Shown here: positions 1 through 5,427 of the stretch, piece after piece
Numbering within the stretch: position 1 is the stretch's first letter
Layout: each line of letters starts with the position of its first letter
The notes under the pieces: generated by a model
Databases searched by the model: none
What the model saw: the letters and a program-made list of their open reading frames with translations, nothing else
What the model was told of the DNA's origin: nothing
DNA from: an uncultured Dyadobacter sp.
GTDB lineage: Bacteria; Bacteroidota; Bacteroidia; Cytophagales; Spirosomataceae
Direction of reading: 5' to 3'
DNA: 5,427 nucleotides
NCBI GenBank assembly: GCA_946481035.1
Contig: CAMLNK010000364.1
Coordinates: forward strand, 1-5,427
Translations under genes and position numbers: made by a program

Positions 1-243
1 ACGGACGAGTTTTGGCAGATAATTGTCCAGTGAATGGTGTGGGAAACCCGCGAGTTCCTCGTGCGCGCCGCCGTTGTTCCGGCGCGTAAGCACGATACCC
101 AGAATCCTGGAAGCCCTTACCGCATCCTCTCCGAAAGTCTCGTAAAAGTCACCAACCCGGAAAAGCAGCAGTGCTCCGGGGTATTTGGCTTTGATCTGAT
201 TGTATTGTTTATTAAGCGGAGTTTCTTTGTGTGCCTTTGCCAA
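1..243 (-). CDS. mutS: DNA mismatch repair protein MutS, N-terminal part (cut by window edge)
   Basis: This is the first 81 codons of MutS, the ATPase that clamps DNA, finds mispaired or looped-out bases and recruits MutL. The visible part is the start of mismatch-recognition domain I. It holds the family signature [11 protein letters not shown], in which F33-Y34-E35 is the Phe-x-Glu motif that stacks on and contacts the mispaired base. The sequence around it ([19 protein letters not shown] before, SRILGIVLT and [17 protein letters not shown] after) also fits MutS. The start is TTG at 241-243: in-frame TAA (244-246) and TGA (247-249) lie directly upstream, and no in-frame ATG occurs before the recognition motif. 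There is no clear Shine-Dalgarno sequence, as is common in Bacteroidota. A promoter match lies in the 89-base gap separating it from the upstream pseudouridine synthase gene. The connector, lever, clamp and ATPase domains lie beyond position 1. Identity is near certain; completeness cannot be judged. Confidence 0.96.
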   Translation of the reverse strand, partial: MAKAHKETPLNKQYNQIKAKYPGALLLFRVGDFYETFGEDAVRASRILGIVLTRRNNGGAHEELAGFPHHSLDNYLPKLVR

Positions 244-276
244 TTATCAGCCTAATTTTAAGAACAAGGATTTGTA

Positions 277-307
277 CAAAATTAAGCCTTCTCTCCGGTT
301 TGGCAAG
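277..307 (-). promoter_or_regulatory. Predicted Bacteroidota-type promoter of mutS
   Basis: Read on the minus strand, CTTG (304-307) is followed after 19 bases by TAATTTTG (277-284), which fits the Bacteroidota -7 consensus TAnnTTTG at every defined position. The upstream box matches the -33 consensus TTTG at three of four bases. Transcription would begin around 270, leaving a leader of about 25-30 bases before the TTG start of mutS. The match lies wholly in the gap after the pseudouridine synthase stop codon. It is a motif match only, with no experimental support. Confidence 0.55.
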
Positions 308-332
308 TCAGGGCAAATGATTTATACCCACG

Positions 333-938
333 TCAAAAGCTCCTTTCGTAAAAAAGTTTAGCCTCTTTCGGTGTAACTTCCCATACGTCCCCTGGTTTAG
401 GAGCATTTATTTTTTTATCCGCCAATGAAATTTTTCCGATAGACCACCGCACCAGCCGGAGCGTCGGGAAACCGACCGCCGCCGTCATCCGCCGCACCTG
501 CCTGTTCTTGCCCTCATGCAATGTAACCGACAGCCACGAAGTAGGGATATTCTTCCGGAAACGGATCGGCGGGTTGCGCTCGGGCAGCTCCGGCTCTGCT
601 ATTTTCGACACCTCGGCAGGCAGCGTTTTGTATTGTTTCCCATTAATGGAAATCATCACACCTGCTGAAAGCTGCCCGCAAGCTTCCTCGGTAACATCGC
701 CTTCCACCTGCACGTAATACGTACGCGTGTGCCTGTTGCGCGGTTCGAGGAGTTTCGTTTTAAGGAAATTATCGTTGGTTAAAAGCAAAAGTCCTTCGCT
801 ATCCGCATCGAGGCGGCCAACCGGGTAAATGTCTTTGGCAAATGTAAAATCGAGATCAGCCAACGTCTGATGATCGCCCTCGCGGGAGAACTGCGAGAGC
901 ATGTTGAACGGCTTGTAGATGAGGTAGTATTGGAACAA
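333..938 (-). CDS. rluE: 23S rRNA pseudouridine synthase, RluE type (RsuA/RluB/RluE/RluF family)
   Basis: This 201-residue protein should convert one uridine of 23S rRNA to pseudouridine; E. coli RluE acts at U2457 in the peptidyl-transferase region. The family's first motif is YYLIYKPFNMLSQF (residues 4-17). The catalytic motif GRLDADSEGLLLLTND (41-56) carries the nucleophile D44. The C-terminal motif EGKNRQVRRM (142-151) is followed by VGFPTLRLVRWSIG. The stretch RNPPIRFRKNIPTSWL (121-136) resembles RluE more than RsuA or RluB, as does the absence of an N-terminal S4 domain. The length is close to E. coli RluE (about 217 residues). The start is TTG at 936-938. An in-frame TAA (957-959) lies just upstream with no NTG codon between, and the first internal ATG (codon 13) would remove the conserved KPF segment. 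It follows the Uma2 gene by 11 bases and probably shares its transcript. The exact target base in this organism is inferred. Confidence 0.9.
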   Translation of the reverse strand: MFQYYLIYKPFNMLSQFSREGDHQTLADLDFTFAKDIYPVGRLDADSEGLLLLTNDNFLKTKLLEPRNRHTRTYYVQVEGDVTEEACGQLSAGVMISINGKQYKTLPAEVSKIAEPELPERNPPIRFRKNIPTSWLSVTLHEGKNRQVRRMTAAVGFPTLRLVRWSIGKISLADKKINAPKPGDVWEVTPKEAKLFYERSF

Positions 939-949
939 AATAGGAAAGT

Positions 950-1543
950 TTACGACTTAGGCTGTTTGAGCAACGCCCCCAGATCAACTGTTAAGCCCGG
1001 AAGAACATCCTCACCGGAAAGTACAGCGGTGAAATCCTCAGTGGATACCGAACCGTCTTCACGAAAAACATATACTTTACGATCGAACCGGTCAATCATC
1101 CAGCCGAGCCTAGCACCGTTTTGGATATATTCCTTCATTTTATCGAGCACATACTGCTTTGAATCTGATTTGGAGCGAATTTCGACTACGAAGTCCGGGC
1201 AAACGTGCGCAAACTTCTCTTTTTCTTCTTCGTCTAAACCAATCAATCTTTCCGGGCTGATCCAAGATATGTCAGGTGATCGCACGGCTCCGTTCGGCAA
1301 CGTAAAGCCAGATGAGGATTCTAAAAATTCGCCCAAGCCTGTTTCTTCAAACCATTTGAACATAACTCCACCAAGGCGGAAATTCAGGCGTGAGGTAGAC
1401 ATTGTTGTTGGTGACATAACTATAATGTTTCCATGCGAGTCCCTTTCGAACTCTAGTGTGTCGTTTATTTGGCAGAACTCAAAGAATTCGTCATCACTCA
1501 TCGGGCTAACCATTTTTAAAGTCACCTGCATTTCGGTATCCAT
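950..1543 (-). CDS. Uma2 family (DUF820) putative endonuclease, PD-(D/E)XK fold
   Basis: This 197-residue protein fits the Uma2/DUF820 family, a predicted PD-(D/E)XK nuclease family abundant in cyanobacteria and scattered in other bacteria; the biological role is generally unknown. Visible hallmarks are SPDISWI (89-95) with the putative metal ligand D91, the strand PDFVVEIRSKSD (116-127) with E121 and the family's conserved serine, K135 in the following helix (LDKMKEYIQNGA), and the GWMIDRFDRKVYVF strand pair (147-160). An N-terminal MSDDEFFEF helix and the INDTLEFERDSHGNIIVMSP segment are also typical. The canonical lysine after E-x is R/S-K here, as in many members. The ATG at 1541-1543 gives the family's usual length. 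By hand count positions 961-1500 are about 45% GC, against about 56% for positions 1621-2040 of the neighbouring exonuclease gene, which suggests a different history. A promoter match lies just upstream and rluE follows after 11 bases. Nuclease activity is inferred from family membership, not shown. Confidence 0.88.
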   Translation of the reverse strand: MDTEMQVTLKMVSPMSDDEFFEFCQINDTLEFERDSHGNIIVMSPTTMSTSRLNFRLGGVMFKWFEETGLGEFLESSSGFTLPNGAVRSPDISWISPERLIGLDEEEKEKFAHVCPDFVVEIRSKSDSKQYVLDKMKEYIQNGARLGWMIDRFDRKVYVFREDGSVSTEDFTAVLSGEDVLPGLTVDLGALLKQPKS

Positions 1544-1567
1544 GGGTCATTGAGTTTTTGCTTCTAC

Positions 1568-1598
1568 CAAATTTAGACAATTATCACCTGCATTGAAA
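1568..1598 (-). promoter_or_regulatory. Predicted Bacteroidota-type promoter of the Uma2-rluE pair
   Basis: On the minus strand, TTTC (1595-1598) is followed after 19 bases by TAAATTTG (1568-1575), a perfect TAnnTTTG -7 box with a three-of-four -33 box. It lies in the 75-base gap between the xth stop codon and the Uma2 start, about 24 bases upstream of the ATG. It therefore probably starts a separate transcript for Uma2 and the pseudouridine synthase gene. This is a motif match only. Confidence 0.55.
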
Positions 1599-1618
1599 CA
1601 CCCATTTACCCCAACGCA

Positions 1619-2383
1619 TTACTCAATTTCCAACCACACCGGACAATGGTCCGAATGGACGGCGTCGTTGTACTGGCGGCTGGCGGTGATGCGGTTTTTG
1701 AGGGGTTCGGACACGGAAATGTAGTCGATGCGCCAGCCTTTGTTATTGCCGCGGGCGCCGGCGCGGTAGGTCCACCAGGAGTATTGGCGCAGCGTCGGGT
1801 TCATGAAACGGAAGGCGTCGGTGTAGCCGTTCGCGAACCATTCGGTCATCCAGGCGCGCTCTTCGGGCAGGAAGCCGGATGATTTCTGATTACGCACCGG
1901 GTCGTGGATGTCGATTTCGGTGTGCGCGATATTATAGTCGCCGCAGATGATCAGGTTCGGGCGCTCTTTTCTTAATTCATTTACCCAAATAAAGAAATCG
2001 GCCAGGAACCGCATTTTCACACTTTGCCGCACATCGCCGCTGGTACCCGACGGGAAATAGCAGTTCAGCACGGTAACATCGCCAAAATCAGCCCTTAACA
2101 CCCGGCCTTCCGAATCGTAGGCCGGAATGCCGCAGCCGGCAACCACATTGTCCGGTTTGATTTTGGAAAAAATAGCCACGCCGCTGTAACCCTTTTTCTC
2201 GGCCGCGTGCCAGCCGGCAAGTTCATAACCCAGTGCCCGTAAACCGGAAAGATCGACGACATCAGGGGTCGCTTTTACTTCCTGAAAACAGAGGATATCG
2301 GCCGGTGTGGTTTGAAGCCATTCGAGCAGGCCGTTCTTTAATGCGGCACGGATGCCATTGAGATTATAGGTAAGTATTTGCAT
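1619..2383 (-). CDS. xth: Exodeoxyribonuclease III / AP endonuclease (ExoA/APE1-like)
   Basis: This is a complete 254-residue member of the exonuclease III family. It cuts the backbone 5' of abasic sites in base excision repair and trims blocked 3' ends. All expected active-site residues are present: N7 (TYNLNGIR), metal ligand E35 (CFQEVKA), Y109 (NCYFPSG), D149 and N151 (GDYNIAHTEIDI), D220 (WRIDY) and the D245-H246 pair (HSDHCPVW). The GDYNIAHTEID form is closer to Bacillus ExoA and human APE1 (GDLNVAHEEID) than to E. coli ExoIII. The start is ATG at 2381-2383, where MQILTYNLNGIRA aligns with the family N-terminus. A longer frame reaching 2479 would overlap the upstream gene and adds residues foreign to the family. 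It follows the membrane protein gene by 23 bases and probably shares its transcript, although the functions appear unrelated. A weak AAAGG lies about 16 bases upstream, too far to be a convincing ribosome binding site. Confidence 0.96.
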   Translation of the reverse strand: MQILTYNLNGIRAALKNGLLEWLQTTPADILCFQEVKATPDVVDLSGLRALGYELAGWHAAEKKGYSGVAIFSKIKPDNVVAGCGIPAYDSEGRVLRADFGDVTVLNCYFPSGTSGDVRQSVKMRFLADFFIWVNELRKERPNLIICGDYNIAHTEIDIHDPVRNQKSSGFLPEERAWMTEWFANGYTDAFRFMNPTLRQYSWWTYRAGARGNNKGWRIDYISVSEPLKNRITASRQYNDAVHSDHCPVWLEIE

Positions 2384-2406
2384 AAATGAGGGTAGCCTTT
2401 CGAGGC

Positions 2407-4230
2407 CTAGTAAAACAGCACTTGCTTGCCGGTTCGTACCGACTCCCATTTCCCGGAATCGTCGCGGGACATGATCCACGCACGGTATTTTCCCTCGGGG
2501 AGCTTTGGTTTATAAAGCGAGTACTGATAATTGTTACTGTAATATGAGGCTTTTTGTAAAAAATCAGAAACCGTGTTGGGCTCCGGGACCGCCGGAAGCA
2601 CGATACTATGCCGGGCTGATTCCAGGACCATGTAAAAAGTTTCTTTTTGCCCTTTTTCCGGTGTTACAAAAAACTTGAAATACTTCGTAGGGCTATTGTT
2701 CACCCAGTTTCTGTATTGGAATTGCACGTCGAAATGTCCCGCGAATGAATTGGACGAACCTGTCTTTTTAATGAGATCTTCCTGCGCGGGCATGTCGTAA
2801 AACTGATAGAAGTCTGTAACGCCGTCCGATTCGAGGTCGATGATCAGGTCCCGCATGCGCGTGGGATGATTCCAGAACGGGATGTCGGAAAACAGGTCCC
2901 CGACGGTGAGAAATGTCTTGTAGTTTTTCCAGAAATAGCTGTCGATCACCAGTTCGTCGTGCAGCCTCCTTATTGAGACAACGGAAGTAAAGTAACTCAC
3001 GAAGTTCAATCCCACGAAAAATACCGCAGCGACAACAGCAGCCAGATTTTTCCAAAACTTGAAATTCTTTAAAACCACTACGACGCATACATAACAAACT
3101 GCCACGAGTACCACACCAAATATCATGTAACGCCTCGAAAACAGACTACCGCCATACATGACGTAATTATTGATTGGCCGGCTGATGACGAACATAATGC
3201 CGGTACCCATGATAAACATCATTGCGCCCAGGAGGAACCAGTCGGTCCAGCGGGGTTTACGGGTGATCAGCATCCTTAACCCCCATATCGCAAATACCAG
3301 TGCAATACCGGCTCCAAGTATGAAACAGGCGACGATATCCTTCTGAAACACCGGCACGAGCGGGTGGCGGACGTCCAGGTACAATGCATTACCCCAGAAT
3401 GCAAGCAGAAAGATCGCATTGAAAACGGGGTGATTCCACACTTTTTCGCCCGGCGAGCTGACAAACTGATAATCGAAAAAGAAGTAGAATAGCAGCACGG
3501 CAATACTCGCCCCCAACCACCACAGCAGGTTTTTAAAGCGCTTCTGAAACGCCAATATCACCATTCCGACCACCCATGTGAGCAATCCGCTTCCACTGGT
3601 AAAGGTAGTCAGCAATGCGGCGATGAGCGCGATCCGGAAGCCTTTCTCGTCCTCCCGCGCCAGGCCGTAGGCGGTGAGCATCGCAAAAAAGAGCAGCGGC
3701 GTATTTTGCAGCGCCGCTATTCCCCAGTAAGCGTTTTCAAAATAAACCAGATTGAAAAGTATATACGGAACGGGTATGAACCAATACCACGAAATGCCTT
3801 CCTTTTTCAGGCCCAGGTAGAGCAAATAGCCGATCCCCAGCATAAAAAGATCCCCGATGATGATCTGCGTTTTGATATTGACCGTGCCTGTGAGCACAAA
3901 CATGATAAGCATCACAATGCGCTCGAAGCCGAACCGGTGCTGGTTTACCTGTTCGAAAAGCGCTTTCAGCATGTCTGTGAGACTTCCCGCATTCCGCAGC
4001 TTTTGCACGGTTTCGAGCAAATTGAAATCGTCGGTATAGGGAATGTTGACGACGTGAGCATCGAGCAGAATGAAGAAATAAACGACCGGAAGTGCGATCA
4101 GGCCCATTCCTAGCCATTGCCGCCAGGGTTTTACTTTTTCAATCCAAAACGTAGCTCCAAAAAGCAGCAACAAGGCAACAACGATGCTGTAATACTCAAA
4201 CAAATGAGGATCTTCGAGGAATAGCTTCAA
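2407..4230 (-). CDS. Multi-pass membrane protein with GT-C glycosyltransferase-like features, function unknown
   Basis: I do not recognise a named family for this 607-residue protein. By eye it has about 11-13 hydrophobic segments (roughly residues 12-30, 39-58, 102-118, 121-141, 149-165, 173-190, 197-228, 234-252, 298-316, 331-349, 367-387 and 396-416). A polar C-terminal region of about 190 residues (420-607) follows with no further membrane segment. The first long loop after the second segment has YTDDFN (D67-D68) and then VNQHRFGFER (H98-R99). A later loop has YFENAYWGIAALQ (163-175), and GGSLFSRRY (360-368) precedes a late segment. An acidic pair in the first outer loop plus such motifs resembles GT-C enzymes that transfer sugars from polyprenyl-phosphate donors outside the cytoplasmic membrane. 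That is an inference. The start is TTG at 4228-4230: no in-frame NTG lies between it and an upstream in-frame TGA, and the first internal ATG (codon 42) falls inside the second membrane segment. It lies 25 bases after the lipoprotein gene. Confidence 0.8.
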   Translation of the reverse strand: MKLFLEDPHLFEYYSIVVALLLLFGATFWIEKVKPWRQWLGMGLIALPVVYFFILLDAHVVNIPYTDDFNLLETVQKLRNAGSLTDMLKALFEQVNQHRFGFERIVMLIMFVLTGTVNIKTQIIIGDLFMLGIGYLLYLGLKKEGISWYWFIPVPYILFNLVYFENAYWGIAALQNTPLLFFAMLTAYGLAREDEKGFRIALIAALLTTFTSGSGLLTWVVGMVILAFQKRFKNLLWWLGASIAVLLFYFFFDYQFVSSPGEKVWNHPVFNAIFLLAFWGNALYLDVRHPLVPVFQKDIVACFILGAGIALVFAIWGLRMLITRKPRWTDWFLLGAMMFIMGTGIMFVISRPINNYVMYGGSLFSRRYMIFGVVLVAVCYVCVVVVLKNFKFWKNLAAVVAAVFFVGLNFVSYFTSVVSIRRLHDELVIDSYFWKNYKTFLTVGDLFSDIPFWNHPTRMRDLIIDLESDGVTDFYQFYDMPAQEDLIKKTGSSNSFAGHFDVQFQYRNWVNNSPTKYFKFFVTPEKGQKETFYMVLESARHSIVLPAVPEPNTVSDFLQKASYYSNNYQYSLYKPKLPEGKYRAWIMSRDDSGKWESVRTGKQVLFY

Positions 4231-4255
4231 AACATGTGTTATTTGTGGGTGGGGA

Positions 4256-4888
4256 TTACCGCGTTCCGGTAATCATCTTGCTGGTTATTTCCTTCTCAAA
4301 AGTAATATACCCGGGATAATTGACCTGTTTTCCGGCGATATCCAGCGTCGGCCGTACTTTCACAACGAATTTCGAAGGCTTGGCGTCGGACTTGCCCGTC
4401 AGCGCAAGGATCATGTTCACAAACTGGTCGCGCGTCTGATCGTTCGAAAGCAGCTGGTATGCATTCGTTTGCAGGCTCACAGGCACGCGCGTTGGCGTAG
4501 TGCCCGGCAGCACTTCGATCAGCTGGCTCAGGTAACCGTTGAAAATCTCACTCTCCGTAAGCAGTACCTTGTATTCCAACTGATTGATAGCCGCCCGTTT
4601 GCGGGTCGGGTTGGTAATGTCCACATTCACCCGCAGGTTGAGGGGTACATTTTTTCTTAACAATCCCATGGCCAGTCCCGGATACCGGGCCAGGTCAAAA
4701 TCATTGAAACTCCTGATATTTCTGAATTCGCGGATGTCGATACCGGCGAGGTAAACACTGTCGACCGAGGCAATATCATATTTGCAATCACCAAAAACCT
4801 TCGCTTCCGAGACCTGGCGGCTCACGCCGCAGCTTGTCATTACAGCCGCAACAAGTACGATTACGGCCATCCAAATGTGTTTTTTCAT
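4256..4888 (-). CDS. Putative lipoprotein with LEA14/WHy-like (LEA type 2) domain
   Basis: This 210-residue protein starts with a lipoprotein signal: MKKH, a hydrophobic stretch (5-17) and MTSC with the candidate lipidated cysteine C20. The residues after it (GVSRQV) lack the acidic surface-export signal described in some Bacteroidota lipoproteins, so a periplasm-facing location is more likely. Residues about 40-200 have the alternating beta pattern of LEA type 2/WHy domains: NVPLNLRVNVDITNPTRK (80-97, with the family-typical N-P at 93-94), then INQLEYKVLL, NGYLSQLIEVLPGTTPTRVPVSL and a final KFVVKVRPTLDIAG. Such domains are known from desiccation-associated plant proteins and from bacterial and archaeal homologues; the role here is unknown. 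The ATG at 4886-4888 is preferred over one 45 bases upstream because it puts the signal peptide at the N-terminus. It is the first gene of the minus-strand series. I saw no consensus -7 box upstream of it. The family call rests on pattern, not on a search. Confidence 0.78.
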   Translation of the reverse strand: MKKHIWMAVIVLVAAVMTSCGVSRQVSEAKVFGDCKYDIASVDSVYLAGIDIREFRNIRSFNDFDLARYPGLAMGLLRKNVPLNLRVNVDITNPTRKRAAINQLEYKVLLTESEIFNGYLSQLIEVLPGTTPTRVPVSLQTNAYQLLSNDQTRDQFVNMILALTGKSDAKPSKFVVKVRPTLDIAGKQVNYPGYITFEKEITSKMITGTR

Positions 4889-4970
4889 TATAATGTATTT
4901 TACGCAAGTTAAACAGTAGGTATCAGAACGCATACCCGGGACGGTGATTATTAGTTTCTGGCGTTATTTT

Positions 4971-5002
4971 TTTGCGTGCTTTCGAGCCAGCGTCTACATT
5001 TG
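4971..5002 (+). promoter_or_regulatory. Predicted Bacteroidota-type promoter of the DUF4494 gene
   Basis: TTTG (4971-4974) is followed after 20 bases by TACATTTG (4995-5002), so both the -33 and -7 boxes match the Bacteroidota consensus exactly. Transcription would start near 5008, giving a leader of about 28 bases before the ATG at 5036. It lies in the 147-base gap between the divergent lipoprotein and DUF4494 genes. It is the strongest promoter match in the window. Confidence 0.65.
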
Positions 5003-5035
5003 CACACTCTAATTTTCACCCAATCGACACGAACA

Positions 5036-5427
5036 ATGGCCAGCTGGTATTTAGGAAAAATTCGGTATCAAAAAGAAGACGAAGCAGGAAGGTTGAAAAC
5101 GATCAATGAGACGTATCTGGTAGATGCGGTCTCATACACCGAGTCGGAAGCGAGGCTGTACAAGCAGATCCTGACCGACGCCAGCGATTTCAGTGTGACG
5201 GCCATCAGCAGAATGCGCCTGGCCGATCTTTTTGCCTACGAGGAAGGCGAACAATGGTTTAAAGCGAAGGTTATTTACTTTTCAGTGGACGAAAAAAGCG
5301 GCAAGGAGAAGAAAATCGTGAACTATATGCTGGTGAATGCAGAAGGCATTCAGCAGGCGCTCGACCGCATCAACGAAAGCATGCGCAACTTCCTGATCCC
5401 CTACGAAGTGACGGATATTAACCTCAC
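5036..5427 (+). CDS. DUF4494 domain-containing protein, N-terminal part (cut by window edge)
   Basis: The frame is open from ATG at 5036-5038 to the right edge: 130 full codons plus two bases, without a stop. The sequence fits DUF4494, a small uncharacterised family I know from Bacteroidota, usually somewhat longer than this fragment. Recognisable parts are WYLGKIRYQKEDEAGRLK (4-21), the conserved ETYLVDAVSYTESEARLYK (25-43), the DFSVTAISRMRLADLF segment (51-66), FKAKVIYFSVDEKSGKEKK (75-93) and the late NYMLVNAEGIQQALDRINE helix region (96-114), ending in IPYEVTDINL. No signal peptide or membrane segment is visible, so it is probably cytoplasmic. The alternating beta-strand and helix pattern suggests a compact alpha/beta fold, but no catalytic motif is evident. 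It is divergent from the lipoprotein gene and has its own strong promoter match. No Shine-Dalgarno sequence is present before the ATG. No function can be assigned. Confidence 0.9.
   Translation, partial: MASWYLGKIRYQKEDEAGRLKTINETYLVDAVSYTESEARLYKQILTDASDFSVTAISRMRLADLFAYEEGEQWFKAKVIYFSVDEKSGKEKKIVNYMLVNAEGIQQALDRINESMRNFLIPYEVTDINL

Noticed and set aside
34..255. Plus-strand 73-codon open frame at the left edge
   Set aside because: It is antisense to the unmistakable MutS N-terminus and has no recognisable features.
311..329. Partial inverted repeat (GGG...CCC with an AT-rich centre) after the rluE stop codon
   Set aside because: The inner bases pair poorly and there is no T-run; it does not look like an intrinsic terminator.
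870..1553. Long plus-strand open frame (227 codons) covering the whole Uma2 gene in antisense
   Set aside because: The opposite strand carries a clear Uma2 protein with its own promoter. The antisense translation is rich in Ser, Pro and Arg and shows no family features.
2394..2407. Small hairpin (GCCT-CGAA-AGGC plus a G-U pair) between the membrane protein gene and xth
   Set aside because: The stem is only 4-5 base pairs with no following T-run, so it is not a credible terminator and could be chance.
2384..2479. 32-codon N-terminal extension of xth
   Set aside because: It would overlap the end of the membrane protein gene, and the family N-terminus aligns at the ATG at 2381-2383.
3706..4113. 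Plus-strand 135-codon frame and overlapping minus-strand frames inside the membrane protein gene
   Set aside because: They are shadows of the 607-residue frame; the minus-strand shadow is Arg/His/Ser rich and lacks a domain.
4889..4933. 15-codon N-terminal extension of the lipoprotein
   Set aside because: It would bury the signal peptide and lipobox behind unrelated residues; the ATG at 4886-4888 gives a normal lipoprotein signal.
4889..4970. Possible minus-strand promoter for the lipoprotein gene
   Set aside because: Every TA-containing octamer fails the TAnnTTTG consensus by two or more of its six defined bases, so no site can be supported.

Overview
The window looks like a chromosomal segment from a member of the Bacteroidota, most likely a Cytophagales bacterium of the Dyadobacter/Spirosoma kind; the genus is a guess. 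Three things point there. The last gene encodes a DUF4494 protein, a family I know from Bacteroidota. Three upstream regions carry the Bacteroidota-type promoter pair (-7 TAnnTTTG, with a TTTG/TTG-like -33 box 19-20 bases upstream). No start codon has a convincing Shine-Dalgarno sequence. GC is mixed, near 56% in the sampled part of the exonuclease gene and about 45% in the Uma2 gene.

Layout: six genes lie on the minus strand and one on the plus strand. In the minus-strand reading direction (right to left) they are: a 210-residue lipoprotein with a LEA14/WHy-like domain; a 607-residue multi-pass membrane protein resembling GT-C glycosyltransferases; an exodeoxyribonuclease III/AP endonuclease (xth); a stand-alone Uma2-family (DUF820) nuclease-fold protein; an RluE-type 23S rRNA pseudouridine synthase; and the first 81 codons of mutS, which runs off the left edge. 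At the right, divergently transcribed across a 147-base gap, is the N-terminal 130 residues of a DUF4494 protein, cut by the right edge.

Transcription: gaps of 25 and 23 bases suggest lipoprotein, membrane protein and xth form one unit. A promoter in the 75-base gap after xth probably drives Uma2 and rluE (11-base gap). Another promoter in the 89-base gap before mutS probably drives mutS alone. The DUF4494 gene has the best promoter in the window. I found no convincing intrinsic terminator.

Function: xth (abasic-site and 3'-end repair) and mutS (mismatch recognition) are DNA repair housekeeping genes, and rluE is rRNA modification. The lipoprotein and membrane protein are probably envelope genes of unknown role. 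Nothing here proves a new multi-gene system. The points most worth checking are the membrane protein/lipoprotein pair, the low-GC Uma2 gene set among housekeeping genes, and three demonstrable TTG starts among seven genes. No tRNA, rRNA, CRISPR, insertion sequence or sizeable repeat was seen, and no stretch over 300 bases lacks a gene.
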